64,000 bases of DNA from assembly GCF_002160865.1 (NCBI RefSeq), contig NZ_NFLJ01000011.1:1-64000 (forward strand), given 5' to 3'. Source of the DNA: Massiliimicrobium timonense (GTDB lineage Bacteria; Bacillota_I; Bacilli_A; Erysipelotrichales; Coprobacillaceae). Below are positions 17,530 through 25,997 of the stretch, in pieces; within the stretch, counting starts at the first letter, position 1, and each line of letters opens with the position of its first letter. Below the pieces are notes generated by a model, which saw nothing but the letters and a program-made list of their open reading frames with translations, was not told the DNA's origin and did not search any database. Both the position numbers and the translations under genes were made by a program.

Positions 17530-20500
17530 GTTTAAGTCGTTGGCACATGAATAAAATGGGACTGGTTGATTTCTGGTGTTACGAAAATGAAGTATTTGAA
17601 TTTGAAAATGGACATATGTTGTTACGTGGAAGTAATGGAAGTGGAAAATCTGTAACGATGCAAAGTTTTATTCCTTTGTTATTGGATGGAAATAAAAGCA
17701 GTGAAAGACTGGACCCATTTGGAACACGTTCAAGAAAAATAGAAACTTATCTGATTGATGAAAATTCATCACGTGAAGAACGTATTGGTTATTTATATCT
17801 AGAATTTAAAAGAGAAGATAGTGAACTTTATAAAACAATTGGAATGGGACTTCGTGCTAGAAAAGGAAAACCATTAGACTCATGGTATTTTGTGATTGAA
17901 GATAATCGTCGTATTGGTATAGATTTTGCTTTAATGGAAAATCAGCTGACGTTAAGTGAAAAACAGCTTAAAAATATTTTAGGAGATCAGGTCATTGAGT
18001 CACAAAAAGAATATATGAAACGTGTCAATGAAGCATTATTTGGCTTTGAAAGTTTGCAGGATTATGGTGATGCCATTGGTTTATTATTACAGCTTCGTTC
18101 ACCTAAATTAAGCAATTCTTTATCACCACAAAAAATTAATGAAATCTTAGCTTCCTCTTTACAACCATTAAGCGATGAAGATTTAAGACCAATGAGTGAA
18201 GCCATTATGAATATGGATAATCTTCAAGATCAGTTAGAATTGCTGAAACAAAGCTTACAGGCAGCTCAGAAATTAAAAAATATTTATCAAACTTACAATC
18301 AAGTTCTTTTGTTAGAAAAATGGACAAAATATATCAAAGAACAACGTTTATATCAACAAATTAATCAAAATATCAAACAAAAAGATAAAGAGAAAAAACA
18401 TTTTTATCAAAATTTATTAGATAATCATCAAAAATTAGATACCAATAGAATTCAATATGAAGTTAAGACAAATGAACTTTCTTCTATGAAAACGCATGAT
18501 ATTGAAGCATGGATAGAATCTATTAGTGAATACAATCAGGAACTGACTCAATATCAAAAAGAATTAGATAAGAAAATACATATTTGTGAACAAAAAGAAG
18601 AAGTCTATCAAGATTTAAATCAGAGTATTGAAGAATACCAAAATCTCATTGATCAAAAAGAATATGAATGCCAAAAGTTGATTCAAGAAATGAACGCTTT
18701 TAATGAAATTTTATCTTTAACTGAGCATTTAGCTATTAAAGAATGTTTTGAACAACGCAAGAAAAATTTTGAATTTTCATATACACGACAAGTTTTACAA
18801 AATGATATGAAACAAATTCAAGATGGTTTAGCAATGTGGAAAGATTATGAAACACAATCTCAATTAATTGCATTTTATGAAAATGATGAAAGTCAAAAGC
18901 AGGAACAATACATTGTTTTACAAACACAAATGGAACATTTACAAAAAGAATATCAACAAGTGATAGAAGAATATTTAGAAGATTATCATCGTTTTAATGA
19001 AAACAATGAGATTTTAAAAATATCTCAACAAGATATGGAAAAAATAAGAGAACATTTGATTGATTATGAAATGACTCATGATTACTTTGTGATTCAAAAA
19101 GTGATAGATGATATTTATCAGCATATGTCAAGACAATTGATAGAAGAACAGATGCGTTATGAAAGATTGATTCAAGAAAATGAAAATGAATTATCAAAAC
19201 TCTACCATGAAAAAGAATATTTGGAATCTTTGGAAGATATTGAACCACAACAAACACCTGAAAATCAGTTGAATCGTCAATATTTAGATGAACATCATAT
19301 TGACTATGTTCCATTTTATCGCTTACTTGAATTTGATGCATCATTGACAGATCTTCAAAAACAAAGAATTGAAGAAATCTTATCTCAAATGCAATTATTG
19401 AATGCTTTGGTTGTGCATAAAAATGATCAATATCGTATTCAAGAACTGCCTCAAGGATGTCAAGATTTTTATCTTTGGACAAATCAAGATGTTAATCAGC
19501 TTCAAACTCTGACAATCTCTCAATTCAATAATCAAAATGATTTGTTGTTTATTTTAGAATGTTTAGGTATCGAAACAAATCAACAAGTTGTCATTCAAGA
19601 TAAATATTTCCAATCTGGAATTATTGAAGGGAGTCTTTCCTTAAATCAAGAAGCCATTTATATTGGTTATGAAAGTCGTATGAAAATGAAACAGGACAAG
19701 ATTGAATCTTGTTTACTTCAAATTCAAGAACTGGAAACTTTCAAAGAAGAAAATATGCAAAAAGAAAAGTTGACTAAAGAAAAGCAGCAAACGCTTTTAT
19801 TGGAATATCAAAGTTTTCGTGATGAAAAACAATTAAAAGAAAGTCTTGATAATGTGGAAATGCTAAGAAAAGAGCAGGCAACATTAGAACGAAAGATTCA
19901 AGAGCTGCAACAATTGATTTTATTAGAAAATCAAAAATTAACAGACATACATAATCAGATAAAAGTTGTAGCATCCAAATTGTTATTGCCAGTACAAAAA
20001 GGAGTGTTTCAAGCTTATAAAGATGATTTACAAGATTATCAGGAAACTTTTGAATCTTTTAAAGATAGTTATACTCAGATGCTACAAACGATGGATTTAA
20101 AAGCTATACAAGATGAAAAAGCCAGTCAGCTCGTTGATGATTTAGATGAGTTGCATTATGAAATTGAACAGTACCAGCATAAAATCAGTGTGGTCACACA
20201 AAAGCGTGATTTATTACAGGAAAAATTAAATGAGTCTGGTTATCAGGATATTGCGCAAAAAATTCAAGATCTGCAAAATGAAATCAAAAGATTAGAAGAT
20301 GAAAAAACAGCTTTAGAAAAAGAAAAATCCGTTTTAGAAACAAAGATAGAACAAGTAGACATAGATATACAAAATTTATCTGATCAAAAGTTGGAACAAG
20401 AAAATCATATGCTTATCTATAAAGATATTTTTATGCAGGAAAAAGATTTACATTTTATTATTAAAGAAGATATGTCTGATGAGGATATAGGAAAAATAAT

Positions 20501-21533
20501 GCGTGATTTGAATCAGGAATTTTCACATAAAAAATCTATTGCTGATTATCAAAATCAGTTACAGCGTGTTTATTTTGAACAAAATATATATTTAAATCAA
20601 TATAATGTTGTACAAGAAAATGTACCATTATGCCATGATGTTGATGATGTCCCATCTAGACTTATTTTAAAAGCGACAAATCAAGGGAAAAGGATCTCAT
20701 TTCTAGAACTGACAGATATATTAGAACAAAATATAGAAATGCAGGAGTTATTAATTGTTGATGAGGATCGTCATATCTTTGAGGATATTCTTGTGAATAC
20801 CATCAGCAAGAAAATAAGAGAACGCATCCATGCCAGTCGTCAATGGGTAGATAAAATTCAAAGTTATATGAATGATATGAATACAAGTAGTGGTTTACAA
20901 TTAAGTTTAAAATGGAAAAGTCGTAAGGCAACAGATGATGGTCAATTGGATACACAAAAATTAGTTGAGTTATTAGAAATGGATTATCATGTGTTAAAAG
21001 ACAGTGATCGTAAGAAAATATCTAACCATTTCCGCTCTAAAATCAATAGTGCCAGAAAAATGAGTCAGGATGAAAATACGACAGCTTCTTTCCATCAACT
21101 CATGAAAGATGTCATGGATTATCGTCAATGGTTTGATTTTACATTATATGCGAAAAAACCTAATGAAAATCGTAAAGAATTAACTTCTCATGTGTTCTAT
21201 GCTTATAGTGGTGGAGAAAAAGCATTATCTATGTATGTTCCATTATTTTCAGCAGTGGCTGCTAAATTTGAAAGTGCCAGAAAAGATGCTCCATTATTGA
21301 TTGCTTTGGATGAAGCCTTTGCAGGAGTTGATGAAAACAACATTGATAATATGTTTGCCTTGATTACAAAATTTGGTTTTGATTATATTATGAATTCACA
21401 GGTATTATGGGGAGATTATCCTTCTTGTTTATCATTAGCTATTTATGAGTTATTTAGACCTAATAATGCACCATTTGTGACGGTCATTGCCTATATATGG
21501 AATGGAAAGAATAAGAGGCTGAAATATTCATGA
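17526..21533 (+). CDS. jetC: Wadjet type II SMC-like ATPase JetC (TIGR02680-like)
   Basis: 1335 aa. SMC-type motor of the Wadjet complex that extrudes DNA loops. Walker A GSNGSGKS is at residues 35-42. Long coiled-coil arms rich in Gln, Glu and Lys fill the middle. Near the C-terminus are the ABC signature YSGGEKALS (about 1226-1234) and the Walker B segment LLIALDEAFAGVD (about 1257-1269), so both halves of the ATPase are intact. It overlaps jetB and jetD by 4 nt each (ATGA). The length matches TIGR02680. Short frames on the other strand inside it are shadows. Confidence 0.96.
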   Translation: MSLSRWHMNKMGLVDFWCYENEVFEFENGHMLLRGSNGSGKSVTMQSFIPLLLDGNKSSERLDPFGTRSRKIETYLIDENSSREERIGYLYLEFKREDSELYKTIGMGLRARKGKPLDSWYFVIEDNRRIGIDFALMENQLTLSEKQLKNILGDQVIESQKEYMKRVNEALFGFESLQDYGDAIGLLLQLRSPKLSNSLSPQKINEILASSLQPLSDEDLRPMSEAIMNMDNLQDQLELLKQSLQAAQKLKNIYQTYNQVLLLEKWTKYIKEQRLYQQINQNIKQKDKEKKHFYQNLLDNHQKLDTNRIQYEVKTNELSSMKTHDIEAWIESISEYNQELTQYQKELDKKIHICEQKEEVYQDLNQSIEEYQNLIDQKEYECQKLIQEMNAFNEILSLTEHLAIKECFEQRKKNFEFSYTRQVLQNDMKQIQDGLAMWKDYETQSQLIAFYENDESQKQEQYIVLQTQMEHLQKEYQQVIEEYLEDYHRFNENNEILKISQQDMEKIREHLIDYEMTHDYFVIQKVIDDIYQHMSRQLIEEQMRYERLIQENENELSKLYHEKEYLESLEDIEPQQTPENQLNRQYLDEHHIDYVPFYRLLEFDASLTDLQKQRIEEILSQMQLLNALVVHKNDQYRIQELPQGCQDFYLWTNQDVNQLQTLTISQFNNQNDLLFILECLGIETNQQVVIQDKYFQSGIIEGSLSLNQEAIYIGYESRMKMKQDKIESCLLQIQELETFKEENMQKEKLTKEKQQTLLLEYQSFRDEKQLKESLDNVEMLRKEQATLERKIQELQQLILLENQKLTDIHNQIKVVASKLLLPVQKGVFQAYKDDLQDYQETFESFKDSYTQMLQTMDLKAIQDEKASQLVDDLDELHYEIEQYQHKISVVTQKRDLLQEKLNESGYQDIAQKIQDLQNEIKRLEDEKTALEKEKSVLETKIEQVDIDIQNLSDQKLEQENHMLIYKDIFMQEKDLHFIIKEDMSDEDIGKIMRDLNQEFSHKKSIADYQNQLQRVYFEQNIYLNQYNVVQENVPLCHDVDDVPSRLILKATNQGKRISFLELTDILEQNIEMQELLIVDEDRHIFEDILVNTISKKIRERIHASRQWVDKIQSYMNDMNTSSGLQLSLKWKSRKATDDGQLDTQKLVELLEMDYHVLKDSDRKKISNHFRSKINSARKMSQDENTTASFHQLMKDVMDYRQWFDFTLYAKKPNENRKELTSHVFYAYSGGEKALSMYVPLFSAVAAKFESARKDAPLLIALDEAFAGVDENNIDNMFALITKFGFDYIMNSQVLWGDYPSCLSLAIYELFRPNNAPFVTVIAYIWNGKNKRLKYS

Positions 21534-22795
21534 GTGTAGAACAAGAGTTGGCTGATTATTTAAATCAATCAGGATTTCAACGATTTGTACAGGCATGGAT
21601 TAGACAATATCAGCGTTTAGGACATTTAGGTGGTAAAATTGTTTTAGAAAATTTAACTGATGATGAAAAACAATGTTTAGGTGGTTTAGGATGGGATTTA
21701 TCTCAAAACAGATTGGAATTAACTTATGCACAGTTTCTTAAAAAATTAAAGAAAACACGTTATGGAGAAGCTGATTTTTTGAAAACGTTAGAAATTTTAA
21801 ATCAGTCTTTGATTTATAGTCGAAAGGAAATCAAGGAATTAAAGATTTTGGCATTTGATGAATTCAAAGAAAATTTGTTTCATATCTTTCAAGATACCAA
21901 ATCTTATGCGTGGTTAAAGACATATCTATCGACAGATAGATATGTCAAAAGATATTTTGAACAGAATCAACATATGTTTCAGTCAGTTCTTGAAAATGTT
22001 TGTCGTGCTTTAAATCAATTACCAGTTTATCAATTGAGCTTTGAATTATTACCTGTCTTTTCACAAAATATTACAAAAAATCCGCATTATTTTGATGAAG
22101 ATTTACCAAGAGAACTCTTATTAAAAGGAATAGTCTATGATTTATATCATGAAGATATGTCTTTAGATTCATTCAAAATGATAGATGTTTTGTATAGTGC
22201 TGGTATTTTAAAAGATGATTTATCTAATTATTGTTATATATGTCATATTCAGCCACAAAAGGCTTATCCCTCATGGCAGGGATTTTATGAAGCTTATGAA
22301 CCTTGGAATATGAATCTTTATAATATCAATGTAATGAAAGATTTGTTTATCCCTTTGGATATTTTTATCTTTGAAAATCCATCTGTTTTTCGTATGATGT
22401 GTAATTTTATTAAACATCATAAAATGGATGTCGGACTTGTTTGTAGTAATGGGCAAATTAATTTTTGTACATATCTATTATTAGATAAACTTGTTGATAG
22501 TGGCTGTTCATTATATTATGCAGGAGATTATGATCCTGAGGGATTAGTGATTGCTGAAAAATTAAAACAAAGATACCAGGATTTACATTTGTTTTGTTAT
22601 AGTGTGTCATTATTTGAAAAAATTAAAATCAAACAAATAGATATCTCATCAAAGAGATTACAAATGTTAAATCAAATCAAAACTGATAATCTCAAAATCA
22701 TAGCTCAAGCTATTCAACAAGAACAGGCATTTGGTTATCAGGAAGGACTTATTGATGTTTATCAAAGAGAACTCAAAAAGATGAAAATTATATAA
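21530..22795 (+). CDS. jetD: Wadjet type II nuclease JetD (DUF3323 + DUF2399 TOPRIM)
   Basis: 421 aa. JetD is the topoisomerase-VI-like nuclease of Wadjet that cuts the DNA once JetABC has extruded it. The N-terminal part (RLGHLGGKIVLENLTDDEK, near residues 30-48) resembles DUF3323. The C-terminal TOPRIM domain shows the D-x-D motif in AGDYDPEGLVIAEKL at about 331-345. Last gene of the operon; it is followed within 6 nt by a strong bidirectional terminator. All four Jet genes are intact, so the system is likely functional. Confidence 0.93.
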   Translation: MSVEQELADYLNQSGFQRFVQAWIRQYQRLGHLGGKIVLENLTDDEKQCLGGLGWDLSQNRLELTYAQFLKKLKKTRYGEADFLKTLEILNQSLIYSRKEIKELKILAFDEFKENLFHIFQDTKSYAWLKTYLSTDRYVKRYFEQNQHMFQSVLENVCRALNQLPVYQLSFELLPVFSQNITKNPHYFDEDLPRELLLKGIVYDLYHEDMSLDSFKMIDVLYSAGILKDDLSNYCYICHIQPQKAYPSWQGFYEAYEPWNMNLYNINVMKDLFIPLDIFIFENPSVFRMMCNFIKHHKMDVGLVCSNGQINFCTYLLLDKLVDSGCSLYYAGDYDPEGLVIAEKLKQRYQDLHLFCYSVSLFEKIKIKQIDISSKRLQMLNQIKTDNLKIIAQAIQQEQAFGYQEGLIDVYQRELKKMKII

Positions 22796-22800
22796 AATCA

Positions 22801-22839
22801 ACATAAAAGAGTCTAAACAGTGCATAGACTCTTTTATGT
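22801..22839. terminator. Strong bidirectional terminator between jetD and the 58-aa gene
   Basis: Perfect 15-bp stem, ACATAAAAGAGTCTA (22801-22815) with TAGACTCTTTTATGT (22825-22839), loop of 9 nt. The A/T-rich arms give a U-rich tail in both directions. Confidence 0.88.
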
Positions 22840-22844
22840 TGGGC

Positions 22845-23021
22845 TTAACGGTTGATGACTTTATCAAGAATATTTGACAGCATATTGATAGAATTTTTTC
22901 TATCAGATAATGCAACGGCAAGACTTGTGTGACCATAGATATCCATGACTTGATCAATGGTCCAATCATCACCAATACTTTTCATTTCATCAATAAATAG
23001 CTGAGCATCTTTTTGGTTCAT
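22845..23021 (-). CDS. Small hypothetical protein, 58 aa
   Basis: Reads MNQKDAQLFIDEMKS... and ends NILDKVINR. It is acidic-to-neutral, soluble and probably helical; no family is recognised. Evidence that it is real: a perfect GAGGAGG site 9 nt before the ATG, a promoter further upstream (-35 TTGAAT 23067-23072, -10 TATAAT 23045-23050, 16-bp spacer, minus strand), and a terminator just after the stop. It converges on jetD. Its lone promoter suggests independent expression. Whether it has any link to Wadjet is unknown. Confidence 0.75.
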   Translation of the reverse strand: MNQKDAQLFIDEMKSIGDDWTIDQVMDIYGHTSLAVALSDRKNSINMLSNILDKVINR

Positions 23022-23044
23022 ATATATTTCCTCCTCGTTCTTTC

Positions 23045-23072
23045 ATTATATAAAAGTAGTTTTAAAATTCAA
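23045..23072 (-). promoter_or_regulatory. Promoter of the 58-aa gene
   Basis: Minus-strand -35 TTGAAT (23072-23067) and -10 TATAAT (23050-23045) with a 16-bp spacer. GAGGAGG follows downstream. Confidence 0.6.
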
Positions 23073-23233
23073 GAAGATTTGATGTTTCTCCAGTAATGAA
23101 ATCATCAGTAATAGAAAATCACTTTCAAGAAAACATATATTATTTTTTGAATGATTCCAATAAGAAATTTTATCCGGTATTTTACTTTATAAGCTACAAA
23201 AGTAAAAAATATAAATGTATCATCCTTTTGACT

Positions 23234-23980
23234 TTATTCAATTTTCATCTCTTTGAAATCTATTGTTTCATTTTCATGGCATATAAGTTGGATATGCTCG
23301 TTATAAATCAGATAACTTTCTCCATGAATCGTTACACATTCATTGATTAAGACATAACTACCATCAACTAATACAATGAATGGATGATGAATGCTATCTT
23401 TATAAGTGATGTCTTCATATAGTCTTAATCCATCCAAGTATCTATCTTTGACCATCTGATAATGAGGAATGATGTTGAAATGAGTAAGCCCTAGACCTCG
23501 AATCCATCTTTGAAAATGAGAATCTATAGCTTCACCATTTTCTTCAGGCTGACAATAAACAATATCAGCACAATTCATGCTGCCAGCACTGATGCTTATC
23601 ACAATGCCTTGAAAATCTTCAATTTTTTCTCTAAGTTGAATGTCTTGAAAGAATTGATTTTGTGTAGGAACATGACCACCACCTAAGATAATGACATCAT
23701 ATTGTTGGAGATCGTCTCTTGTAAAGTTACTATATCTTTTATCAATCAAATCAAAACATTGCAAAGATAAACCTTCTTTTAAAAAGATTTCTCTAAAGAA
23801 ATCACACATGTCATCATTTTGTTTATAAGCATCTGGACTTGCTGCAATCATGCAACAACGACTATTGTTTTTCCAATATTTTTTTAATTCATCAACAAAA
23901 TGATTTTTCTTATCTAAACCATCAACTTGTCTACTGCCATCTAATGGACCAGTAGGGCTACTCGTTAAAAAAATGACCAT
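23234..23980 (-). CDS. Peptidase E-like serine peptidase (family S51)
   Basis: 248 aa. Members hydrolyse Asp-X dipeptides or related substrates in the cytoplasm (PepE, cyanophycinase group). The protein shows the glutamine-amidotransferase-like fold: ILGGGHVPTQNQF (oxyanion region), the nucleophile elbow ISAGSMN with Ser near residue 135, and IIPHYQ with a possible catalytic His. ATG 23980 is used because GAGGTG lies 6 nt upstream; GTG 23989 overlaps that site. The region 23022-23233 downstream is otherwise empty. The exact substrate is not known. Confidence 0.85.
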   Translation of the reverse strand: MVIFLTSSPTGPLDGSRQVDGLDKKNHFVDELKKYWKNNSRCCMIAASPDAYKQNDDMCDFFREIFLKEGLSLQCFDLIDKRYSNFTRDDLQQYDVIILGGGHVPTQNQFFQDIQLREKIEDFQGIVISISAGSMNCADIVYCQPEENGEAIDSHFQRWIRGLGLTHFNIIPHYQMVKDRYLDGLRLYEDITYKDSIHHPFIVLVDGSYVLINECVTIHGESYLIYNEHIQLICHENETIDFKEMKIE

Positions 23981-24085
23981 ATATTTCACCTCGTGTTTAT
24001 TTTATCACGAAAATAATCGAAACAAGATAAATAGATTAGAAAAATCTGTTATAATAATCATAGAATCAAAAAGGAGTTGATCAAT

Positions 24086-24697
24086 ATGCATTTAAATGAT
24101 GAAGAAAAAAGGGCAATGTTAAGACAAATGCAAGATGGTTTTATTAGGTATCATCAAAGAGAAGAATATATGAAAAATATATCTATTGATGATTTATTAA
24201 AAGAAATCAATCAATTAGGTTTTCAGTATACTGAACAAGACATACTGGATAAGTACCAAGAATATATGAGTGTAACAGACACTGATGATTATTTTTTTAA
24301 AAGAGATCAAATGAGCTGGGAAGCTGTTGACGATAAAGCACAAATGCTGAATTCTGATGCTTTGCTTAAACTTATATGTAAAATAGTCAAAAAACATTAT
24401 GATGTAGAAACAATATGCGACCCATGGTTTATTATGGAAAGAATCGATGCACTGGATGATGTTCCAAAAAATGAAGCACAAGAAAAAATATTAGGAATTA
24501 TTGAATCTATAGTAGAATATGGGAAACTACGACATATCAATAGTGTTGAAGAAATTATGGAAGATTATGATATGAATGCGATTTTAAAAGATCAGATTCG
24601 TCGATGTCATCAAAGAGATGCTCATTTTAAGCAAGTGATCAAAAGTTATTATGATACATTTATAGATGCCGATCATAGCATTTATAAAATAAAGTAG
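24086..24697 (+). CDS. Hypothetical protein, 203 aa
   Basis: Starts MHLNDEEKRAMLRQMQDG and is hydrophilic and mostly helical, with no signal peptide or membrane segment. No family is recognised. ATG 24086 lies 10 nt behind AAGGAG; an in-frame TTG at 24077 overlaps that site. It stands 40 nt upstream of the broken mrr gene in the same direction and may be co-transcribed with it. Confidence 0.75.
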   Translation: MHLNDEEKRAMLRQMQDGFIRYHQREEYMKNISIDDLLKEINQLGFQYTEQDILDKYQEYMSVTDTDDYFFKRDQMSWEAVDDKAQMLNSDALLKLICKIVKKHYDVETICDPWFIMERIDALDDVPKNEAQEKILGIIESIVEYGKLRHINSVEEIMEDYDMNAILKDQIRRCHQRDAHFKQVIKSYYDTFIDADHSIYKIK

Positions 24698-24737
24698 AAA
24701 TGTTATATATTTTGTAAAAAAGTAAAGGAGAGAACAA

Positions 24738-25638
24738 ATGATACCACAATATAATGAAATGTATAATGAAGTGTTACAGGTATTAAACAAACATCATCAG
24801 TTAAGAGTACGTGATATGGTGGAGGAAGTGTCTGATGTATTACATTTAACTGAGGATGAAAGAAATCAAAAGATGGAAAACAGTCATAAAACAGTGATTT
24901 ATCATCGTTTGGGATGGACAAAAACATATTTAACAAAAGCAGGATTGATTCGTTCTGTAGAAAGAGGTGTTTATCAAATTACACCTCAAGGGGAAAATAT
25001 ACTATCTTCTCATATTCATGTTGATGATGATTATTTAATGCAATATGAAGAAGTTAGACAGTTTATGAATCGTCATAATGAACAACCTGAATATCAATCA
25101 AAACCAAAAGAGTCTACACCTTTAGAAAATATTGATCAATCTATTAAGATGATATCATCACGTGTCAGTGATGAACTATTAGATATGATTATATCTAAAG
25201 ATCCAGCTTTTTTTGAAAAACTTGTTTTAGATTTGTTAGAAAAAGGGTTATGCTTATGATAAAGAATCTATCATTTCTACTGATTATAGTGGTGATGAAG
25301 GTATAGATGGAATTATCAATGAAGATCAGTTTGGATTTAATAGTATTTATATTCAAGCTAAGAAATGGAATAGAAGTAGTGTGGGAGGACCAGAAATTCA
25401 GAAGTTTTTAGGCGCAGTAGCTGGTCAAGGTGGTACAAAGGGATTATTTATTACCACATCTACTTTTACAAGGGAAGCCATTGATTATGCAAAAAAACAA
25501 TTACAAGTTAAACTCATTTTAATTGATGGTAAAATGTTAACGGATTTAATGATAAAATATAATTTAGGTGTGAGTGTTGTGCAGACTTATGAAATCAAAC
25601 AATTAGATTTAGATTATTTTGATAGTGAACTTGTTTAA
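24738..25638 (+). pseudogene. mrr: Mrr-type restriction endonuclease, frameshifted
   Basis: Mrr enzymes cut modified foreign DNA. The first frame (24738-25259) carries the N-terminal winged-helix domain and the start of the catalytic domain (PAFFEKLVLDLLEKG). It then stops early. The next frame continues exactly where expected: YAYDKESIISTDYSGDEGIDG, IYIQAKKW (catalytic D ... Q-x-K), GGPEIQKFLGA and FITTSTFTREA, ending at 25638. One extra base in the A5G3 run near 25240-25247 explains the break. Without it the protein would be about 299 aa. The N-terminal half alone lacks the active site, so the gene is probably dead unless this is a sequencing error. Confidence 0.9.
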
Positions 25639-25666
25639 TGTTGATATTTATAAATGATATATAGTG

Positions 25667-25699
25667 ACAATCTCTCAATAAACCGAGATTGTTTTTTTA
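25667..25699 (+). terminator. Terminator after mrr
   Basis: Stem ACAATCTC (25667-25674) / GAGATTGT (25685-25692), loop of 10 nt, followed by a run of T. Confidence 0.85.
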
Positions 25700-25789
25700 T
25701 TGCCTATCTAAAATTAACATTGATATTTTTATAAGAAAGACGATTGTAAACAGAATAATCAAATAATTTAAATTTTATAATAACTCTCA

Positions 25790-25818
25790 TTGAAAAAAAT
25801 AAAATATAGCTTTATAAT
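25790..25818 (+). promoter_or_regulatory. Consensus promoter of a small RNA
   Basis: -35 TTGAAA at 25790-25795 and -10 TATAAT at 25813-25818, exactly 17 bp apart. No reading frame with a ribosome site follows. Confidence 0.75.
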
Positions 25819-25823
25819 GGCAA

Positions 25824-25948
25824 TGTCATGGATGACGTCTTATTGTAGCCTTATAGGCTAGTGCTGCTCCATGATATAAGTTCCCTTATTGTTTTATGGT
25901 AGGCTTTTAGCTGAATCCACGTTTCAACAATGATAGGGAACTTTTATT
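25824..25948 (+). ncRNA. Candidate structured small RNA, about 125 nt, family unknown
   Basis: It lies behind a near-perfect promoter. The first hairpin pairs ATGTCATGGA (25823-25832) with TCCATGATAT (25868-25877), with one G-T pair, and has an inner stem TAGCC/GGCTA around loop TTATA, with a large asymmetric internal loop between the stems. The second pairs AAGTTCCCT (25878-25886) with AGGGAACTT (25935-25943) and ends in a T-rich tail, so it could be the terminator. There is no coding potential and no gene downstream on this strand (the next gene converges). I do not recognise it as 6S RNA, SRP RNA, tmRNA or a T-box. It fills most of the gene-free stretch 25639-25997. Confidence 0.65.
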
Positions 25949-25997
25949 GTATATGTATGCAACTGAAGTGATATATGCATGACAATCTAGAATCTTT

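Noticed and set aside
18994-19482. 162-aa minus-strand frame inside jetC
   Set aside because: It is a shadow of the coiled-coil codons of JetC, with no ribosome site.
22667-22975. 102-aa minus-strand frame at the end of jetD
   Set aside because: It overlaps jetD and the strong terminator, has no ribosome site, and the 58-aa gene in another frame fits all signals.
23096-23350. 84-aa plus-strand frame beside peptidase E
   Set aside because: It overlaps the well supported peptidase E gene, lacks a ribosome site and has the composition of AT-rich noncoding DNA.
24738-25259. Programmed ribosomal frameshift in mrr
   Set aside because: The shift required is +1 (or -2), there is no stimulatory structure that I can see, and Mrr proteins are not known to use frameshifting.
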